DNA from: Catonia carolina
Lineage: Eukaryota; Arthropoda; Insecta; Hemiptera; Achilidae
Direction of reading: 5' to 3'
Length of the DNA: 64,000 nt
Assembly (NCBI GenBank): GCA_035578175.1
Contig: JAQMRL010000040.1
Span: 1,328,212-1,392,211, forward strand
Part shown: positions 22,666-33,484 of the stretch, piece after piece
Numbering within the stretch: position 1 is the first letter of the stretch
Layout: each line of letters opens with the position of its first letter
The notes under the pieces: generated by a model
What the model saw: only the letters and a program-made list of their open reading frames with translations
Told to the model about the DNA's origin: nothing
Databases searched by the model: none
Position numbers and translations under genes: made by a program

Positions 22666-22799
22666 TGTAAAAGAATGAAGGAAAAAACAACCGAAAATAA
22701 AAGAATCAAGCGATTGCTAATCGAACAGTACAGAGCATGTGCAGGTCGAACGGAAGGTGCGTTCACACGATATTTTGATGATGTGAAATAACGTAAAAG

Positions 22800-23309
22800 G
22801 TCCAATTTTGTTTTATAGGGACTTGAATAATATATTTCTAGTGCTAGAACAGTAAGATATTTCTTTTTTTATGTCAAGCCCTGGTAAGTATACTTAACAA
22901 GGAATGTTTATTGAAATGGGAATCACATAATATTTAGTGGTAAGAATGCTTATTAAAACAACTTGCAGCTCTTATAACAGTAAAACGTGTCAAATAACTA
23001 ATCTTAACTTTATATTAGCATGAATGCTTGCTTTTCCGTAAAAAACTTGAATTTTCTAAGCCCTGTAAGAAAGTAACAACAAAAAACAACACGGTAGCGT
23101 ACGCTGGTATGAATCCTTCCTTACCACATTCGTGTAACTCATGAAGCAAATGGTCGCTGCGCGCTAATTTCAATATGTGGATAGCCTACTTACCAGAGAA
23201 CATCTACAAAATCATAAAATGCCAATAAGGTTCAACTGCATAACTTATTCTTAAAAGAGATCGACCTTATTGCCACTGGTAAGTATACCTACCACAGACC
23301 TATAAAGAG
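22800..23309. mobile_element. piggyBac-like element P2, copy 3 (left end lost)
   Basis: The body matches 11360-11830 and 13270-13740 (GGTAAGTATACTTAACAAGG), ending CTATAAAGAG and TTAA at 23310-23313. The left CCCTTTATAGG end is absent. It is the clearest copy without a nested insertion. Confidence 0.55.
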
Positions 23310-23415
23310 TTAAGGTTTTTTGTTGAGATATACCATCCCAGAGACGACTGTCAAACTTAAATTTAAGAATGAATTATTTCCAATAAGTTAATATTTTAAT
23401 ATTTACAGTAATTAC

Positions 23416-23657
23416 CCATGCAAATTCACGTTTCTTCAAATCAGTATCGAGTGTTCCGATTTCAATGAAATTCCCAAAACCGGTTGATGAAGTTCCAGGG
23501 CCTCCTTGTAACCAAATAACCAACGGTGCATTGACAGCTTCACTTTCTGGCACGGTATTTTTGTAGTACAACCAATAGAACATGTGCGCTCCTTTACGGA
23601 CTTCAACGTAACCATATTCTTGTGAGCCTGGTCCAAAACCTTTCTTCCCAAGTACAA
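23416..23657 (-). CDS. Scpep1: SCPEP1-like copy A, exon 1 of those seen (GGPG exon)
   Basis: Donor GTAATTAC follows 23416. The exon encodes GFGPGSQEYGYVEVRKGAHM, then FYWLYY and APLVIWLQGGPGTSSTGFGN; GGPG is the oxyanion-hole motif of S10 enzymes. At the 5' side there is an acceptor-like TTTAGCTTCAG just before 23657, but the frame also stays open upstream through a hydrophobic stretch (TLYLTLFLTLASVVLG) that looks like a signal peptide. No in-frame ATG precedes it within about 60 bases, so the true start is unresolved: either an upstream exon or a sequence error. It exits in phase 0 into exon 2. Confidence 0.85.
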
Positions 23658-24529
23658 CTGAAGCTAAAGTAAGGAACAATGTTAAGTATAATGTTCGCCA
23701 ACTACGGTGGCGTGTAGGGAGGGTAGCGAGACAAAGAGAAAAAGTGTTGCATCCGCCGTCCCATCACCACATTTCAATCAGTGCACGGTGTCAAGCGGAA
23801 TTGTGACAATATCCAATCGGTAGAGCACTCTGCCGGCCAGTTACGTTCACTACACTCTAACAAGCTCATCTTTCATCATAAAATTCTGAAAAAAATACTT
23901 TCGCTTCCTAATAAATCTTATTTTATTACGCTGTAAATGTTATTATTATATTCTAATATTTAGATAAGATACGCTCGTACAAAGTTAGACGTTTAAATCT
24001 CATCACATTTTTTGCGTATCACGTAATATAATTTTTTTCCGGGACGACATAATTTGCGTTTTATTATTTTGTTATAAAATATAAAATTTTGTCTGAAATT
24101 TGATATAAATGTTGAGTAATATGTTGGGTGGAAAAATATATAATAAACGGGCAAAGTCATGTCAGACATGGGTAACTTGAATATAAATGAAGAAATGATC
24201 CAGAGACGAGAAGAGAAGACCATCCTAAGGGAAAAGAGGATAACCCAACTGCCTTTCAGAGAGAGAAGACAGCCGATTGCAGCTGTAGCAGAGAGATTGA
24301 GAGCCACCAGGTCAAGGAATATGAAATTGATGTGGGAACGAAGAAAACCACAGTGTGGTGCCACAACTAACTCCTCAAGGAACGCATGTCCATGAGTGAC
24401 TTGAGTGCTCCAATTGGGGCGTAAAAAAAAAAAAAAACGAGCTTGAAAAAAAAAACACTCTGAAGGGACGTCAAAGATCGTCGTGCCTGGTGTCTCCTTC
24501 CTGTTAGTATTCCAAGAAGATGAATCATT
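23658..24529. other. Upstream flank of copy A, no clear gene
   Basis: A 78-codon plus-strand frame at 24159-24395 (EEKTILREKRITQLPFRERR and similar charged sequence) has no domain I recognise; it may be a transposon remnant. An A-rich run (24423-24437) follows. If copy A is transcribed, its promoter should lie in this interval, but I see no convincing TATA box. Confidence 0.3.
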
Positions 24530-24666
24530 TTTACTTTCTCTTGCCTATATGAATATATAGGAAGGAAAGTATTGTTTTCATGTCGATTTTTCGAAATCGA
24601 GTTTTCACCGGATCTATACGTTTTCAGACCCCCTGAACCCAAAAAACATGTTTTTAGCGATTGGTC

Positions 24667-24730
<64 letters not shown>

Positions 24731-25520
24731 TGTGTGTGAACAGAATATCTCAAGAACGGAACATCGTACAAACTTGAAACTTGAAACTTAAGTTACATAC
24801 CACTACCGGACGCGACACGAACATTTTTATCAAAATCGGTCAACCGGAAGTAGTAGTTTATTCGTATAATTTTTCAGTTTTTTGCGATTTTCTCAAAAAC
24901 TGGTCCTACGATTTTTTTAAAAATCGCCTATTTTACTCAATTTTTTATTCTCTACAAGATAGGGTAGGCGCCATGTTTGCTGAAATTCTCGGTGAAGCTG
25001 TTTTCACGTAAAAACGTTGTTTTTTTAAGATTACGGCTTTAATATAAATTTTAGCGCAAAAACTTATATAATAAAAGTTGTAGAGAATTTAAAAACCTAC
25101 AACTTCTGTTTCAAACATTGTTTTGTATAACGCTTAGTTTAGCGGTAATTTGCGATTTTCTGTTTTTTTTTCTCACGAAAACGTGAGAAAAATCGATTTT
25201 TTTAACATTTCGGTCTTAGTATGCATTTTACGACAAAAGTGTATATAATTAAATTTATAGAGAATTAAAAGATCTACAACTTTTGTTTAGAGCATTTTTC
25301 TCTACAGAGCCTAGTTTAGCGTGAAAGCGTGATTTTCCGTATTTTTAAGCCAAACTGAGTTCGATTGTCATTTTGCGTCATTCACTCATGATTAAAATAA
25401 GGTTATGTTTTTGAGGTTAGTTTTTGTTTATTTCTAATATTTTATTAATAATGTTAGGTTTATTATTAATTATTTGCATTGGCAAGAGAAAGTTGTGTGA
25501 GTGTTTCACACCAGATTTTT
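24530..25520 (-). mobile_element. HINE/Helentron-like element, copy 4
   Basis: Complete copy with the longest GT tract in the window (about 24664-24738), inserted between T residues. Both ends are as in the other full copies. Confidence 0.6.
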
Positions 25521-25911
25521 TGAAATCAATTACACCTGCGTAGGCCTAATATAAGTTGTATGAAATTTTAACAAAAAGAACCGCAGAGTAAATATAAGAG
25601 AAAGAGGGTATGACGTCCCTCTCTGTCGAGCCTGTCAAAACGAATGGTACATAATTTAGAAAAAACTTATTGTCTATTACCTCAAATTGAATCGCAGACA
25701 TTTTCCCCCGAATTTTGTGGGCTCGCAACTATTCGGCTTTCGCCAGCGACACAAATGTCAAAACGATAACCGCACGAACACAACACAACGAGTTGTGAGT
25801 ACTACTTTAGAGGCAACCTGTATCTTTAGTTGACAGGCCGTGGTGGGGGATCTACTTACTGCGCATGTGCGGCCCGCACGCCACCGTAATCGGCGAACAT
25901 TCTACAGTTGA
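25521..25911. other. Intergenic DNA between copy A and MITE-M, no gene
   Basis: No recognisable coding sequence; a GC-richer patch at 25730-25900. Confidence 0.4.
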
Positions 25912-26457
25912 GCCGTTCTTAGTTTGCTCCTACTATCAACAAATCAAAGCCAGCTACTACAGGGTGCACGCTAGGATCCACGACTTTATGGATGTTGTAT
26001 TCCTATTAACTTAACTATGTTTTAAATTATAAGTACTTAAAGTACTTAAAACATCAGTCATGATACGATGTAGGCCTAACAATTCATTTATAAAATGAAT
26101 TGTTACGATTCATTCACAACAACAACATTTATAATGAATCTTTTAGAATTGGCTCCTATTATTTATATTAAGGAAAGAAGAGCTATACGTTTCCTTCAAG
26201 AGAAAGAAATATTGCATAATCCGCGCATTTGTTTAAATAGTCACAAAATGATAGTGTACACAAAGATTCATTATAAATGTTGTTATAAAATGAAATGAAT
26301 TTATAAAATACTTTAAAAGTATTTTGTATTTAAATACTTTTGAAAGTATTTTCTTGTTACATTTTAATCAACGTGTACACATTTTGATAAAATGCGCATG
26401 CTCAGTGACGTCATTATTTGTTTACATTAGGAGCAAACTAAGAAAGGCTTGACTGTA
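25912..26457. mobile_element. MITE-M copy 2
   Basis: Terminal inverted repeats of about 30 bp: TACAGTTGAGCCGTTCTTAG at left and the complement of TACAGTCAAGCCTTTCTTAG at right. No transposase. Copies at 11832-12428 and 55542-57200 share the interior (GTACTTAAAGTACTTA). Confidence 0.65.
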
Positions 26458-26703
26458 CATGTAGGTGGTATAGTAAAATACACAAAATCTCTGAATATTT
26501 TATCAATAACTTATATTATTGGTGAATAAATATATCGGGTATCCCACAAAATTTGAACTATAAGGAAATTGCATTGATTTTTGTTAGTTTGTTAATGTTT
26601 TCTTCCCACGAATAAGAGATTGAAGACTTGTTGTAATTAGGAATTGTTAGAAAGTGTTTACACTTTTACGCAATACCAGCATGGGTACATTTTTTTATTT
26701 ATT
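26458..26703. other. Intergenic, nothing recognised
   Basis: AT-rich; no feature seen. Confidence 0.4.
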
Positions 26704-27027
26704 TTTTATTCCTAATTTGTGTACGTTGCAATCTGTTCAATTCAGAACAATAAGCAACCCCATGACCCAATGACATGAAGATGATGTGTATGACGTGTAA
26801 ATGAGACTGTGTAGTCTTGTACAGACTCAGGTCGACTATTCCTGAGAGAGTATGGTTAATTAAACCCTAACCATCAAAGTACACCGGTAACCACTGTCTA
26901 GCATTCAAATCCGTATAAAAGTAACTTACATTTACTAGGATTTGAACCAGGAACCATCGTCTCCGAAAATCAGCTGTTGAACAGCTGATTTTGGCGACGA
27001 CTTTACCTCTAGACCAACCCGGTGGGT
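26704..27027 (-). mobile_element. tRNA-derived SINE-1, copy 2
   Basis: Reverse-orientation copy. It shows the palindrome AATCAGCTGTTGAACAGCTG in the place of the tRNA anticodon arm, between A-box-like and B-box-like sequences. Confidence 0.75.
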
Positions 27028-27065
27028 TGAGTACATTTTTAATCTGGATTTTAGCTTAAATCATT

Positions 27066-27600
27066 TAAGAGGAGATTGTATAATGGTTTTAACTGAAAAT
27101 TTTGATTTTTGGTTGTTAATTTTTTCAATATTTTAGACCTAGATCTACCACAAATACATTAAATTACGACAAAAAATTATTTGAATGAAAAAAATTAAAT
27201 TTTTATCACGTTTACCCTAAGAATTAACACATCGCCGAGAACGAATATTTTTCATATTTTTATATTGTTCGTTTTAATACAAAAAGAATTTTAGTTTTTT
27301 TTTTAATATCTGCTTCAATATTTTTAATATTCTCGCTTTCTAACCAAACTGTTGATGGGAAATTAAACTTGTGTACATTTTCTTTCTCATTTGTGCCTCC
27401 AGTGCTCAAAAAATTATTAATATCCAAAAAACAGATTGAAAAAAATGTCAGTAGCTAAAACCACCCTACAACTATAAGTGTGTAAAGTTTCGTTTTCCTA
27501 TATTACCACCCCAAAAAACCAATCCTATGAAAAATGTACCTAAAAATAGCAAATTTAACATTGGCGGGATACAAAGTACAGTCTCCCCTTAAAGAAAATA
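27066..27600 (+). repeat. Repeat family U, copy 3
   Basis: Ends AACATTGGCGGGATACAAAG, as copy 2 does near 18090. Shortened internally relative to 15700-16440. Confidence 0.5.
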
Positions 27601-27628
27601 AAAGGGCCGAAAATGTTGATAAGTATAC

Positions 27629-28210
27629 TTCTTCTTCTTCTTCTTCACTTCAAGGATTAGGCACGTCTGCCCGTTCCGGAAACCATCTTCTTCTCGGACG
27701 TCCCACACTTCTTTTTCCCTTGGGTCTGTAGTACCTAGCCAAGCGAGGAAACCGCTGATCCCCCATGCGCTCCAAATGAATGCACCAATTACTCCTGTAG
27801 GCTCTCATCTTATCTTCCAAGCTGTATATACCTAACTCCTGTCGTATATCCTCACTTCTCAACCTATCCTCTAATGTGCATCCCTTTGTAGCCCTGAGAA
27901 ATCTCATCTCCGCAGCTCTCAAACTACTCTGTTGTCGCCTAGTAAGCGCCCAGGTCTCACACCCATACAACACCACTGGAACTGCCATTGTCTTATAGAA
28001 CTTCAGTCTTGTTTCCTTCCTTGTCTTATTCTTTAAAGTTCTGTGGAATGTCCCGCAAATATGCTTAAATTTGTTTACTTTATTCTCCACATCAAAACTA
28101 CCTATGGGAGAAACCTCGTACCCCAAATAATTAAAGGAAGAAACTTGTTCCAGAATGCTCCCATTCAGCTCTATCTTTGATCTCACTAGGTCTTTCCCAA
28201 TGAAGGCCAT
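27629..28210 (-). pseudogene. LINE ORF2 C-terminus with (GAA)n tail
   Basis: An open frame of 186 codons on the minus strand (28210 to 27650) holds VSSFNYLGYEVSPIGSFDVE, YKTMAVPVVLYGCETWALTR, MRFLRATKGCTLEDRLRSED and GKRSVGRPRRRW, the usual end of a LINE reverse-transcriptase protein. A GAA microsatellite tail (27629-27646) follows the stop after a short spacer. It is 5' truncated. The last part is nearly identical to 54900-55168. Confidence 0.8.
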
Positions 28211-28364
28211 AACTTAATAAGTATATTTGTCCATTCAGTGAGGAAGGCAATTGTGTCCTCGTTTTACTTAGTAAACCCTCTAGAGATTGAAACCAGAAGA
28301 GGTGGAGGTATAAAAGACACTAGTCACAGTTATCTCATGTGACAGTAATGAATTTCATTAGTAG
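28211..28364 (+). mobile_element. R4 retroposon fragment
   Basis: Contains TCCATTCAGTGAGGAAGGCA and the following family sequence, cut at the insertion of the PHD-finger transposon at about 28365. Confidence 0.5.
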
Positions 28365-28387
28365 AGCGGGGCAAAAGTTCGCGCGGG

Positions 28388-28868
28388 GTGAATCCTGAAT
28401 CCTGAATCCTGGTTGAGAGGGCTAAGAAGCCCTATGATGGCGACATCGTGTTAAGGAACACCTGGTCGCTCGGGGAACAATATAACAGAATAATTGCAAC
28501 CTCAAGAAATTTAGGGGGAATTTTATAGTTTAAATAGGAAATAGGATTCTGGTTCGTGGGACATTGGAACTGGGACTTGAAAGGAGGTAATTTATTTTTA
28601 GAAGTTATTTGTGGAAAATTTAAATTAAGGGACAAGTGGGTTTAAGAGCGGCTCTTTTATTTTATTTTATATTTCAGTGGCCTTTTTTCAGTTTTGTGGG
28701 AGTCCTATTATCTTGGGGAGGGGAAGGCATGCATTTTACTGAACGTGGACTAAAGGTATAATTTAAGGTAGGGGTTAGTTTATGATTTCAGGGGAGACGG
28801 AAAGGGTAGAGTTTGGCATAATCACCGGCCTTTTTATGTTCTGAGTGTTTATCAATTTAATATGGCGG
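28388..28868 (-). mobile_element. R5 retroposon copy nested in the PHD-finger transposon
   Basis: Begins with CCTGAAT repeats and runs through the family body to the ATAATCACCGGCC block. Same order as at 12795-13215. Confidence 0.6.
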
Positions 28869-29607
28869 GGTAAAAGTTCGCAGTGAAGGTATTTTAGTGT
28901 TACACCTCCAGCAGTTGGAAATTTCCGATGCTAGTCCGTTAGTTGTGTCTACAGAAGCATGTGACCGAAGTTTTGCGTCGTTACTACAATATTTGGCTTT
29001 ACAATGAGGTAAGATGTTTATTTACTTTCTTTGATACGATATTTCACTGTATAGGAAATAAGTTCATGCTTACGCAATACAAGGAAAACTTTTATATGTT
29101 ATGCCAACTGAAAGAACATAAATTAATCTATAGAAAAACGCCATTCAATGTTTTAAACATTGCAAATAGATAACAGCACTGATCATTGAGTTGGAAATTG
29201 GGCGGTGGGGCAAAAGTTCGAACTGACTCGTGGTGCAAAAGTTCGCATGCGAACTCTTGCCCCACAGATGCGAACTTCTGGCACACATGCTTGAAATAAC
29301 ATAATAGCCTACTAGTTACACGATATTACTATAGCAATATCATGCATACAGTTTTAAATTTAACGAAGTTTCTATCTATGTCAGTAATAATTAAACAATC
29401 TATCCGATCCTTCATTGTTTTTTAGGACTTACAAGAGAAAAGCAGAGAGAAAACCTGCAGTAATGAAATGCTCCAGTTAGCGAGAAAAAGAAATGGACTT
29501 CGCCATCAGATCTGATGCCTTTGCCGAAAAGATAAGGTGTTGCTTGAGCAGAATTAATCTTTAAAAAGGGAAGCAGAAACTTAAACAAAAAAGTAAAGAA
29601 ACAAAAT

Positions 29608-29856
29608 ATGGCACCAACTCCAAGACGTAGGCCTGACAAAAATGTAGAAAATACAATAAAACTTGACTTTAGCAAACAAGAAAATTAGCCCTCGACTTCT
29701 AAACAACGGGTTTCATGCCCAGATTGTGGAGATGAATGCCTCAATCCACCAGAAGAAGATTGGATTCAGTGTAACAAATGTCGAGTTTGGTGGCATGATA
29801 AATGCCACCAAACTAATTACGAGGGTGGAGGTGAATTTAGTTGTGATTACTGTTAA
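29608..29856 (+). pseudogene. Transposon-encoded C-terminal tail with PHD zinc finger
   Basis: From ATG 29608 the frame reads MAPTPRRRPDKNVENTIKL, meets an in-frame TAG at 29686-29688 and goes on to a TAA at 29854-29856. The downstream 55 residues hold a C4HC3 PHD pattern: SCPDCGDEC, then WIQCNKCRVWWHDKCH, then FSCDYC. PHD-type fingers close the transposases of some pogo-like and related DNA transposons. The catalytic core is missing here. The finger may be read through, spliced to, or dead. Confidence 0.6.
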
Positions 29857-30623
29857 TTCTGACAAATTATAGTTCTTCTAATAGGCCTAGCGTTCAAGAA
29901 CATTTTATTTTCGTTAATTGTGGTAAACACCTGCTGCTAAATGTAGCTAAATTTTAGCTAGTCTCATTTTATATTTTTAATTAGCGTAGTCAATTTTTTA
30001 CTAGTGACATTTAGTTTTACTATCGTATTTAGTTTCAGTATTTCAGTTTAAATTGTTAATAGATTAATACCTGCTATTTACATAACGAAGTTTATATCGT
30101 CATTTTACTGTTTGCTTAACTAGTGACTGTTTTAAATTATAAACAATAAGATCTTATTGAATATTTTATAAAATATTTATGTTAAATTTTTTTAAGAATA
30201 ATTAAAATAAGTTAGTCTTGTTTATGTTCTTAAGTACAATACAATATTTTAGAGCTGATTAAATAAAATTTACATTGAAATTGTTTTGTACGTACTTTTA
30301 CCCCACGCTTAGCGAACTTTTGCCCCACATATGGAGCAAAAGTTCGAATTTGGTATGTTGTGAAAAAACAGTGTTTTTTAAATTTAATAAAACGTATAAC
30401 GATACAGGAAGTATACAGCTTTAATTATATAAAATATACCTAGTAATTATAGCGAAGTTTCATTTTTCTAAGTGTTTTCTTTATCGATTACGAAATAATC
30501 AAAAATTAAATGCGAACTTTTGCCCAGCTCTACTCACACCCAGACCCCGTAGTGAATGAATTGAAGGTGTCATTTGCAGGTTACAAAGTAGATGCTTTTC
30601 AGAGAGCCTGGCATGCTATAGAT

Positions 30624-31382
30624 ACTCAAGTCACGAGATTGCCTTTGCGTATGTATGGGCTGTGAGGAAGGGAAGTTAAATATTTGCAGTGCTGCCAACC
30701 TCAACAGTGAGACACTACTCGTACATTTCTCTACCGTGAAGTTTCTAGATACATTTTGTAAGCTGTGGTTTATTCCGAGAAAATGGGTTTTTCATAAACC
30801 TTATAAGAAATAAATGTCAAATATTGCCTATAACTTAATTACATGACTAGAAATATTTGATTTACTGTAATTACGAATGAATCGCCTTCTTTACTATTGC
30901 TGTTATCTGCGTTTTCATTATCAGTCTCTCTAGTATCTACCTAACCGTTTTATTTTTTACCAGGTGTCAACAAAACTATTAAAGAATAGCTTCTTCACGT
31001 CCTTAATTTCCTTCTTAATTTTTCGAATTGTGCAAAGAGAAACATCACAGTAGTTAGCCGCTTGCTCACGGCTTTTGTTAAGAGGCACGGATAGGCATTT
31101 TTGTTTATCTTCGACTTCACAACATTTTATTACCTTGCGTTCAGCACTGTGAATAGTTCGACAACGTTTTCGAGAAACCGACATTTGTGTTTACGGTAAC
31201 AAACAGTTATATTCGTACACTTAACCTACAAAAGGTTCCGCGATGTACTGTAGTATATGCTCTGGGTATAGTATAAGTTGTTATGTTTGTCGTACTGAAA
31301 ATAAAGCAGTCGCGCATGCGCACTGATGCTTTTGCCCCTTTACCCCTCGATGCAAACAAGGGGGCAAACTCGTGACTCAAGT
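30624..31382 (-). mobile_element. DNA transposon with HTH-domain remnant
   Basis: Inverted ends ACTCAAGTCACGAGATTGCC (left) and the complement of ACTTGAGTCACGAGTTTGCC (right). It splits an R4 retroposon. The minus strand encodes the short helix-turn-helix frame at 30957-31184. It is too short to be autonomous. Confidence 0.65.
30957..31184 (-). CDS. Short HTH protein, transposase N-terminus remnant
   Basis: 75 codons from ATG at 31184: MSVSRKRCRTIHSAERKVIK, then PLNKSREQAANYCDVSLCTI and RKIKKEIKDVK. The second half fits a helix-turn-helix (A-x3-C-x-V-S-x-x-T-I-x-x-I) like the N-terminal DNA-binding exon of several arthropod DDE transposases. It may be a stranded exon; I do not claim it makes protein. 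Confidence 0.4.
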   Translation of the reverse strand: MSVSRKRCRTIHSAERKVIKCCEVEDKQKCLSVPLNKSREQAANYCDVSLCTIRKIKKEIKDVKKLFFNSFVDTW

Positions 31383-31760
31383 GACTACAATAAGTATACT
31401 TTTCCACTCGGAGAGGAAAGCAAATTGTAAACAACCTCCCTCACTCCTCGCTTTACTTAGTAAAGCCTCTAGAGGTTCAAATCAGAAGAGGTGCAGGTGT
31501 AAAAAACACTAGTCACAGTTATCTCCTGTGAGAGTAATGAATTTAATTTCATTATACAGTCAGACCCTGTGGTGAATGAAGTGAAGGTGTCATTTGAAGG
31601 GTGGAAAGACGATGCTTTTCAGAGGGCCTGGCATGCTGATAAGCATAATTTTCCATTCAGTGAGGAATACATTTGTAAACCAACTCACACCTCGTTTTAC
31701 TTAGTAAAACCTCCAGAAGTTCAACCAGCCTTTCGGCTGATCACTTAAACAACAAATACA

Positions 31761-32093
31761 AGGAATAAATAAATAAATTTTAAGATACCTGCAGAAAATA
31801 TAAACACCAAGAACACTAAATTTGAATATAACATCATTAAACCTAACTTCTATGTTACTAAACTATTTCACAACTAAAATATTAATTGACATTAATGTGT
31901 TTTGCATATAGCCAATTATACGCTAATTATACGCTTACAAAAAATAGATAATGAAACTAATATCACTTGTATTTAACTTAAAAGTACGAAGGTCGTTCAG
32001 TAATTAAAATGACAAATTAAGGGGGAGAAAAAATGTTTCGGTCAATGACCGTGAAATTTATGTTCTGGAATCTGTTTTATTCAATTTTTATTA
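31761..32093. other. AT-rich intergenic DNA, nothing recognised
   Basis: No gene or repeat boundary visible. Confidence 0.4.
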
Positions 32094-32175
32094 TTTTCTC
32101 TTGCCTATATGAATATATAGGAAGGAAAGTATTGTTTTCATGTCGATTTTTTGAAATCGAGTTTTCACCGGATAC
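32094..32175 (-). mobile_element. HINE-like element, hairpin-end fragment
   Basis: Only the first 80 bases (TCTCTTGCCTATATGAATAT onward to TTTTCACCGGAT) are present. Confidence 0.6.
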
Positions 32176-32229
32176 AATGTAGGTATATTTCTTTTCAACC
32201 TCGGAACCTATAATGTCCGTCTAATATCT

Positions 32230-32595
32230 TCGGACCAATTATCTTGGGAGGATATTTTGTATCTGGTAGTTCCAGAGCTATAAAAATAGTTGTGTTTCTT
32301 ATCACATGGTCACCCAATTATATAACTGAAACATTTAACAACAGAAGAGGTAGAGGTGTAAATAGCATTAATCAGAGTTATCTCCTCTGAGAGTAATCAA
32401 TTTCATCATTAAACAGCCAGACCCTGCGGTGGTGAATAAAGTGATTTGAAGGGTGGAAAGTAGATGCCTTTCAGAGGGCCTGGCATGCTGATAAGTATAC
32501 TTTTCCACTCAGTGAGGAAGGCATGGTAAACCACCTTACACCTTGTTTTACTTAGTAAAACCTCTAGAGGTCCAACCAGGCTTTCGTCTGATCAT
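32230..32595 (+). mobile_element. R4 retroposon copy
   Basis: Matches the family from the TTATCACATGGTCA block through TTCCACTCAGTGAGGAAGGC to the CCAGGCTTTCG end. It stops where the LINE fragment begins. Confidence 0.55.
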
Positions 32596-32880
32596 CTTCT
32601 TCTTCTTCAGGTGCCTTCTCCATTACGAAGGTTGGCTATCATCATGGTCAGTCGTACCTTGTCCACTGGTGCTCTGAAAAGGTCATGCGACGACCAGTTA
32701 AACGCTTCTCTCACGTTTATTAACCAGGATATTCGTCTGCGTCCCACCGAGCGTTTACCAACGAGTTTCCCTTGAATTATGAGATGCAGAATCTCGTATT
32801 TAGGCCTCCTCATGATGTGTCCAAGGTATGACAGTTTTCTTATCTTTATGCTCTGCAGGATTTCCAGCTGTGATCATCTC
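32596..32880 (-). pseudogene. LINE C-terminal fragment with (GAA)n tail
   Basis: The minus strand encodes SYLGHIMRRPKYEILHLIIQ and GKRSVGRRRISWLINVREAF, ending after LTMMIANLRNGEGT, with a short GAA/GAAG tail at 32599-32610. Related to but distinct from the fragments at 10620 and 27629. Confidence 0.65.
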
Positions 32881-32925
32881 AATAACAACAAATGTAATTA
32901 AATTGTGTTAATTAATAATAGAAAC

Positions 32926-33258
32926 CCACCGGGTTGGTCTAGAGGTAAAGTCGTCGCCAAAATCAGCTGTTTAACAGCTGATTTTCGGAGACAAAGGTTC
33001 CTGGTTCAAATCCTAGTAAAGGTAGTTACTTTTATACGGATTTGAATGCTAGACATTGGTTACTGGTGTACTTTGATGGTTGGGGTTCAATTAACCATAC
33101 TCTCTCAGGAGTGGTCGACCTGAGTCTGTACAAGACTACACAGTCTCATTTACACGTCATACACATCATCCTCATCTGATTGGGTCATGGGGTTGCTTAT
33201 TGTTCTGAATTGAACAGATTGCAACGTACACACATTAGGGATTAAAAAAAAAATTAAT
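32926..33258 (+). mobile_element. tRNA-derived SINE-1, copy 3
   Basis: Full copy: TTGGTCTAGAGGTAAAG, the AATCAGCTGTTTAACAGCTG palindrome, GGTTCAAATCC and a poly-A tail. Confidence 0.8.
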
Positions 33259-33265
33259 AATAGGC

Positions 33266-33484
33266 CTCCGGGCCAGCCCAGTCAGTCAGCTGGTAGAAAG
33301 TCGCTATTATTTGTTAAGTAACATCGGTTGGGCAAGTGCCTTGGTATGGTGACTCCTCTGGGGGGTCCCTGTTCAAACTCATGCCTAATCCACGTCAACA
33401 AAAAATACAGCGAAAAGCAGATATCGAATTGGGTAGTTGTCAACAATGTACAGTTCCTGATAACAATAATAAAAGGTAAAAAAA
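33266..33484 (+). mobile_element. Retroposon family SINE-3, copy 2
   Basis: From CTCCGGGCCAGCCCAGTCAG to the GATAACAATAATAAAAGG tail; directly abuts the SINE-1 tail. Confidence 0.55.

Larger units (their letters stand above)
645..23657 (-). other. Locus of SCPEP1-like serine carboxypeptidase copy A (exons 1-6, 3' end off window)
   Basis: Six exons on the minus strand line up in order with the S10 family: GGPG oxyanion segment (exon 1), NPVGTGFSY and SESYGGK nucleophile (exon 2), GVALGDSWISP (exon 3), middle insertion domain (exons 4 and 5), and the GQLDL segment with the catalytic Asp (exon 6). The last exons, with the catalytic His, must lie left of base 1. Exons 1-4 are open; exons 5 and 6 have indels relative to copy B. 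Introns of 1.2 to 7.7 kb are mostly transposons. It is a decaying duplicate or a gene with local assembly errors. Confidence 0.8.
28365..30532 (+). mobile_element. DNA transposon with PHD-finger remnant and GGGGCAAAAGTTCG ends
   Basis: Left end GTAGAGCGGGGCAAAAGTTC, right end GCGAACTTTTGCCCAGCTCT. The core GGGGCAAAAGTTCG occurs in both orientations several more times inside (about 28870, 29211, 29238, 29257, 30310, 30335), like clustered subterminal binding sites. A PHD-finger frame lies at 29608-29856. It interrupts an R4 retroposon, whose halves lie on either side, and itself carries an R5 retroposon. Confidence 0.6.
30537..31760 (+). mobile_element. R4 retroposon sequence, split by another transposon
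   Basis: The family body (CCAGACCCCGTAGTGAATGA through TGGCATGCTA) breaks at about 30622 and resumes after 31382 with AATAAGTATACTTTTCCACT. A second R4 unit follows at about 31500-31760. Confidence 0.6.

Noticed and set aside
29412..29675. Minus-strand Phe/Leu-rich frame in the PHD-finger transposon
   Set aside because: Opposite strand to the PHD-coding frame, low complexity, no domain.
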